From positions 806,001 to 870,000 of the forward strand of contig NZ_CP009574.1 in NCBI RefSeq assembly GCF_000764555.1: DNA of 64,000 nucleotides, read 5' to 3'. The number at the start of each line of letters is the position of its first letter. Position 1 is the first letter of the stretch. This DNA comes from Candidatus Francisella endociliophora (GTDB lineage Bacteria; Pseudomonadota; Gammaproteobacteria; Francisellales; Francisellaceae). A program made the position numbers and the translations under genes. Below the pieces are notes generated by a model, which saw nothing but the letters and a program-made list of their open reading frames with translations, did no database searches and was not told where the DNA came from. Shown here piece by piece: positions 61,163-64,000 of this stretch.

Positions 61163-62245
61163 TTAATTAAAAGAAATTTCTTTAATTTTTTGTTCTGCAT
61201 TATCAATTTTCCCTAGGTCAATAGAGAAAAATGACTTTATTTTAGCAATATCACTAGCATGAATATCTTCATCATATATATTTTTAGAAATCTTTATATT
61301 TTTAATTCTATCCAATACTATTATAGAGTTTTCTTTAGATGTGTTTGGTAGCCAAATCCAAATGTCTTTCTCAGAAACACGAGTTAGAAGGTCTGTCTTA
61401 CGCAAGATATTTTTTACACCTTTCGCTAAATCATCTATTTGTTTGACATCCCAATCTTTTAAGAAAGTAATATGTATTAATGAAAAATAAAACTCTTTAT
61501 TTCTATATTGCATATTAGAGTTCCACTCTAATAAAGTATAGAAAAAATCAGGAATAACATAATTAATATTATCAAAAACAGATAAGGCATAATCAACATT
61601 TGTCCTAATAAAATGTTCAGCTTGATCAGTTATTTGATAATCGCAAATTTTTATTTCCTCTAAACTACCTTCTTTCAATACTTCTTTGTAGCTTTGATTT
61701 TTGACTTCAATAAAATTACTTGATTCTAATTCAGTAAGCCAGTCTAAGGAGTGGTTTTTTTCTTCGCTGAAAATTTCAATTAGAGGATATCTAAATGTTT
61801 CTTTATCAATAAAAACATTCAATGATTGGTTATGTATCTTCCTAGTAAATAAGTAAGTTAAGAGTCTAAAGCGCCACTCTCTTTGAGCCCTAGTTTTTAG
61901 ATGTTCTTGAGATTCTAAAGGCATGAATTCATGTTTGGTCAAGCTTATATATTCTTTTAATGATTTAAAGTCAGTATATTTTTTATCAACATATTTTTCA
62001 TACTCATTATCAATACAGAAGACTGGCAGCAAATACGTATCAACGTTAGATCTTATATCAGACACTATTCTTACAAGTGATTTTTCATCATCCGCTGTGA
62101 CAATTACAGCATCTATACCATTATATGATAAATGAATTTCATTTTCCTGCATATTAGGAAAACTCGCAATTTGACAATCTAGCTGTTGCCTTATACTTTC
62201 TGGTACTTCACCTATAAGAGCAACTGTATAGTCATTGGAAAACAT
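61163..62245 (-). CDS. Paralogue of the TackOD1-like protein lacking zinc ribbons
   Basis: 360 residues from ATG 62245, which has AGGTGA upstream; a TTG at 62278 is open but lacks this site. It matches the 472-aa protein at both ends: the receiver-like N-terminus (YLLPVFCIDNEYEKY) and the C-terminal half (SVFDNINYVIPDFFYTLLEW, then FSLIHI, ILRKTDLLTR). The zinc-ribbon block of about 90 residues is absent. The GGDEF site reads VSEKDI, so cyclase activity is not expected. Convergent with the EAL gene. Could be a partner or antagonist of its larger relative. Confidence 0.75.
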   Translation of the reverse strand: MFSNDYTVALIGEVPESIRQQLDCQIASFPNMQENEIHLSYNGIDAVIVTADDEKSLVRIVSDIRSNVDTYLLPVFCIDNEYEKYVDKKYTDFKSLKEYISLTKHEFMPLESQEHLKTRAQREWRFRLLTYLFTRKIHNQSLNVFIDKETFRYPLIEIFSEEKNHSLDWLTELESSNFIEVKNQSYKEVLKEGSLEEIKICDYQITDQAEHFIRTNVDYALSVFDNINYVIPDFFYTLLEWNSNMQYRNKEFYFSLIHITFLKDWDVKQIDDLAKGVKNILRKTDLLTRVSEKDIWIWLPNTSKENSIIVLDRIKNIKISKNIYDEDIHASDIAKIKSFFSIDLGKIDNAEQKIKEISFN

Positions 62246-62336
62246 AATATCACCTATTTTCTTTACTATCGTAGCCAATTACTAGTACTTTCATTATAAC
62301 TGTAAATATACAAAGTGTCATTTTTTATAGTTTAAA

Positions 62337-62359
62337 TATGTTACTAATCTAGTAACATA
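62337..62359. promoter_or_regulatory. Perfect 10-bp inverted repeat (operator candidate)
   Basis: TATGTTACTA (62337-62346) and TAGTAACATA (62350-62359) are perfect reverse complements around ATC. The dyad sits in the 242-base divergent gap between the pseudo-cyclase paralogue and the BioC-like gene. A 23-base site of this symmetry is typical for a dimeric regulator. It differs in sequence from the dyad at 56581. Confidence 0.55.
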
Positions 62360-62487
62360 ACTAAATTTTTGATATCTGCGTCAGCGATGAAAATGCCTAT
62401 ATAAATAAATTTTAACAAAGCAATATCTTTCCTAGCGCTCAAAAAACTATTACAATCTCATGCAACAAACAAATAAATCTTTTTAAT

Positions 62488-63252
62488 ATGTTTAATTACA
62501 GACTTTTCTTAAAGCATCTTTCTAATAGAAAACTTTATAAGCATTCATTTATAAAAAATGAAATTGCTCAACGACTCCTAAAAAGACTAGATTTTATTAA
62601 ACTTAATCCTGAAAATATATTAGTAACTGGATATATAGATGATAAGTATTTGGAAATATTAAGAATTAGGTTCCCTATGACTAAAATTCATACAAGTACT
62701 GATAATTGTGAATTGTTTGACATTGTTATTTCTAACTCTATTATTCACTTAACTGATAATTTAGCTCAAGAGCTTGATAACTATTATGATCTTCTTCATG
62801 ATCAAGGAATCTTGCTCTTTTCAACATTTGGTGATAAATCATTTGCTACAATGAAAGATGCTTTTGCTAATGTCAGTAAAACTAAACATACCAATGATAT
62901 GATAGATTTGCTAACTTGGGGAAATACTCTTCAAGCAAGTAAGTATAAAACCCCCGCTATTGAATCAGATCTAATAACATTTACCTATGAAAACACAAAC
63001 ACCTTATTTGATGATATCAGAGCATTAAATGAACCACTATCTGATACAAAAATGAGTACGGGGTTAACTGGTAAAAACAAATGGAAATCTTTTATAAAAT
63101 ACTTCAAACAAAATTTACAACTAGAGATTGAAGCTCTATATGGTTATGCTGTAAAACAAAATCAAGATGATATTAAGCCTCGAGCTAATCCAAATAGAGT
63201 AAGTCTTGATGAACTAAAACAGCAGATTGCTGATTTTAAGAAAAATAGATAA
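62488..63252 (+). CDS. BioC-like protein with eroded SAM-binding motif
   Basis: 254 residues. The middle and end match the malonyl-ACP O-methyltransferase BioC pattern: FDIVISNSIIHLTDNLAQ, GILLFSTFGDKSFATMKDAF, then a late segment ending LEIEALYGYAV. But the expected SAM loop (Asp-x-Gly-x-Gly-x-Gly) is missing; instead it reads ILVTGYIDDKYLEILRI. It may have lost methylation, or bind another cofactor. The C-terminus is a basic extension. Plus strand, downstream of a strong dyad. Confidence 0.65.
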   Translation: MFNYRLFLKHLSNRKLYKHSFIKNEIAQRLLKRLDFIKLNPENILVTGYIDDKYLEILRIRFPMTKIHTSTDNCELFDIVISNSIIHLTDNLAQELDNYYDLLHDQGILLFSTFGDKSFATMKDAFANVSKTKHTNDMIDLLTWGNTLQASKYKTPAIESDLITFTYENTNTLFDDIRALNEPLSDTKMSTGLTGKNKWKSFIKYFKQNLQLEIEALYGYAVKQNQDDIKPRANPNRVSLDELKQQIADFKKNR

Positions 63253-63265
63253 GTCAGATAATTAA

Positions 63266-64000
63266 TTAACAATACATAATAGCCATTGTATCTAGCTGGT
63301 CCCAATCATAACTAGGACATTGTGTTGGTTTTTTAAGTGGCTGGCAATATGTACGCCATGTACCTCCACCATAGGTTTTCATTATCAAACATTTTTTAAG
63401 ACGCTTTTCTTGCCCTTCTAAAAGCCCAACTGTTGTAATTTGTTCGATAGGATAACCATCTTTGAGTTTATACTGATATTTATTATCATCATCGTCTATC
63501 TCATCAAATGTTTTTTCTATTTGCTCAGGATCTTTAATATTTTCTAATAAATCATGATAATTCTCGATCTCATAAGCATCATTATAATTTTTTACGTCTT
63601 GATCAATATAGTCTTTAGCTGATTTACCCTGATAGTAATCATGAGGCTTTTTAAAATCATTCTTTATATCATGTTCATCTTTAATTATCTGATTAGCCTT
63701 TTCAGATGTTTTTTTCATCGACTCATGTTGTTTGCTTTGATTTTCTTTTGCTATTTTTTCTTCTAAATCACTTGTCAAAAGATCTATTTTCTTCCTAGTT
63801 TCTGAGTGAACATCATCTCCTAATATTTCTTCGGCATGTGCTAGAAGCTTTTCATAACTATCATCAGATGTATCTACTAAACTACTTAGATTAGTTCCAT
63901 AATCACCAGCAGAGGGAGCATTATCAAGTTTACTATCACTAGGAAGGTCTAATTCATCTTTAGTCTTAGTTGTTTTTAACGCTGAATCATTATTACTAAC
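63266..64000 (-). CDS. Hypothetical protein, 5' end beyond window
   Basis: The frame is open from its stop at 63266 to the window edge, giving at least 244 residues, so the true start lies outside. The visible part is acidic and charged: Ser/Asp-rich at its start (NNDSALKTTKTKDELD), a helical Lys/Glu region, then a Cys-containing tail (KKCLIMKTYGGGTWRTYC, QCPSYDWDQ, MYC). No family recognised. The Cys-rich end suggests an exported disulfide-bonded protein but no signal peptide can be checked. Confidence 0.7.
   Translation of the reverse strand, partial: VSNNDSALKTTKTKDELDLPSDSKLDNAPSAGDYGTNLSSLVDTSDDSYEKLLAHAEEILGDDVHSETRKKIDLLTSDLEEKIAKENQSKQHESMKKTSEKANQIIKDEHDIKNDFKKPHDYYQGKSAKDYIDQDVKNYNDAYEIENYHDLLENIKDPEQIEKTFDEIDDDDNKYQYKLKDGYPIEQITTVGLLEGQEKRLKKCLIMKTYGGGTWRTYCQPLKKPTQCPSYDWDQLDTMAIMYC

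Overview
The window is AT-rich chromosomal DNA that fits Francisella, probably an environmental or novicida/philomiragia-type lineage rather than a human-restricted tularensis strain. Reasons: the bifunctional NadM-Nudix NAD enzyme, the Francisella-type outer-membrane protein family, an rRNA operon plus a separate extra 5S gene, and a cyclic-di-GMP locus that, as I recall, is kept in environmental Francisella and lost from virulent F. tularensis. Species assignment is inference; no search was run. No phage, intact insertion sequence or CRISPR array was seen.

Layout. 1-600: a possible 35-aa membrane peptide and a lone 5S rRNA gene with its own promoter. 0.6-14.6 kb (minus): two housekeeping runs, one from parC through mtnN, two tandem lytic transglycosylases and a secreted protein to dnaE-def, the other map with a KfrA-like DNA-binding protein. 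14.7-17 kb (plus): MazG-like NTPase, GDSL esterase, cold-shock protein and ribosomal protein S21. 17-23.2 kb (minus): two GNATs, glmS, glmU, nadM and a BamC-like lipoprotein. 23.2-25.1 kb: psd, a small HTH protein and two tiny lipoproteins. 25.2-31.5 kb (plus): site-2 protease, peptide transporter, MFS transporter, a pentameric ligand-gated ion channel and an outer-membrane protein. 32.3-37.4 kb (minus): a complete 16S-Ile-Ala-23S-5S operon. 37.6-45.2 kb: aldehyde dehydrogenase, proline iminopeptidase, FMN reductase, a tRNA-Ser/tRNA-Val unit, and metG with two coupled membrane-protein genes. 45.2-52 kb: YigZ, YciO, YciB, glucokinase, and the ubiquinone genes ubiE-ubiJ-ubiB with a HIT protein.

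52.1-62.3 kb is the most interesting region. A minus-strand operon (TackOD1-like protein, processive family-2 glycosyltransferase, HlyD-type membrane fusion protein, ComF-like protein) faces a plus-strand pair of cyclic-di-GMP enzymes: a polytopic GGDEF cyclase and a PAS-PAS-GAF-GGDEF-EAL protein. A second, shorter relative of the TackOD1-like protein closes the locus. Both relatives end in what reads as a dead GGDEF domain. I propose a cyclic-di-GMP-controlled exopolysaccharide machine in which these pseudo-cyclases replace the usual PilZ receptor. The window ends with a BioC-like protein whose SAM-binding loop is eroded and a hypothetical protein cut by the right edge.

A second finding is the lone 5S gene: 11 of its 13 differences from the operon 5S lie in helices I and II and leave pairing intact, which argues that it is a functional, diverged 5S rather than debris.
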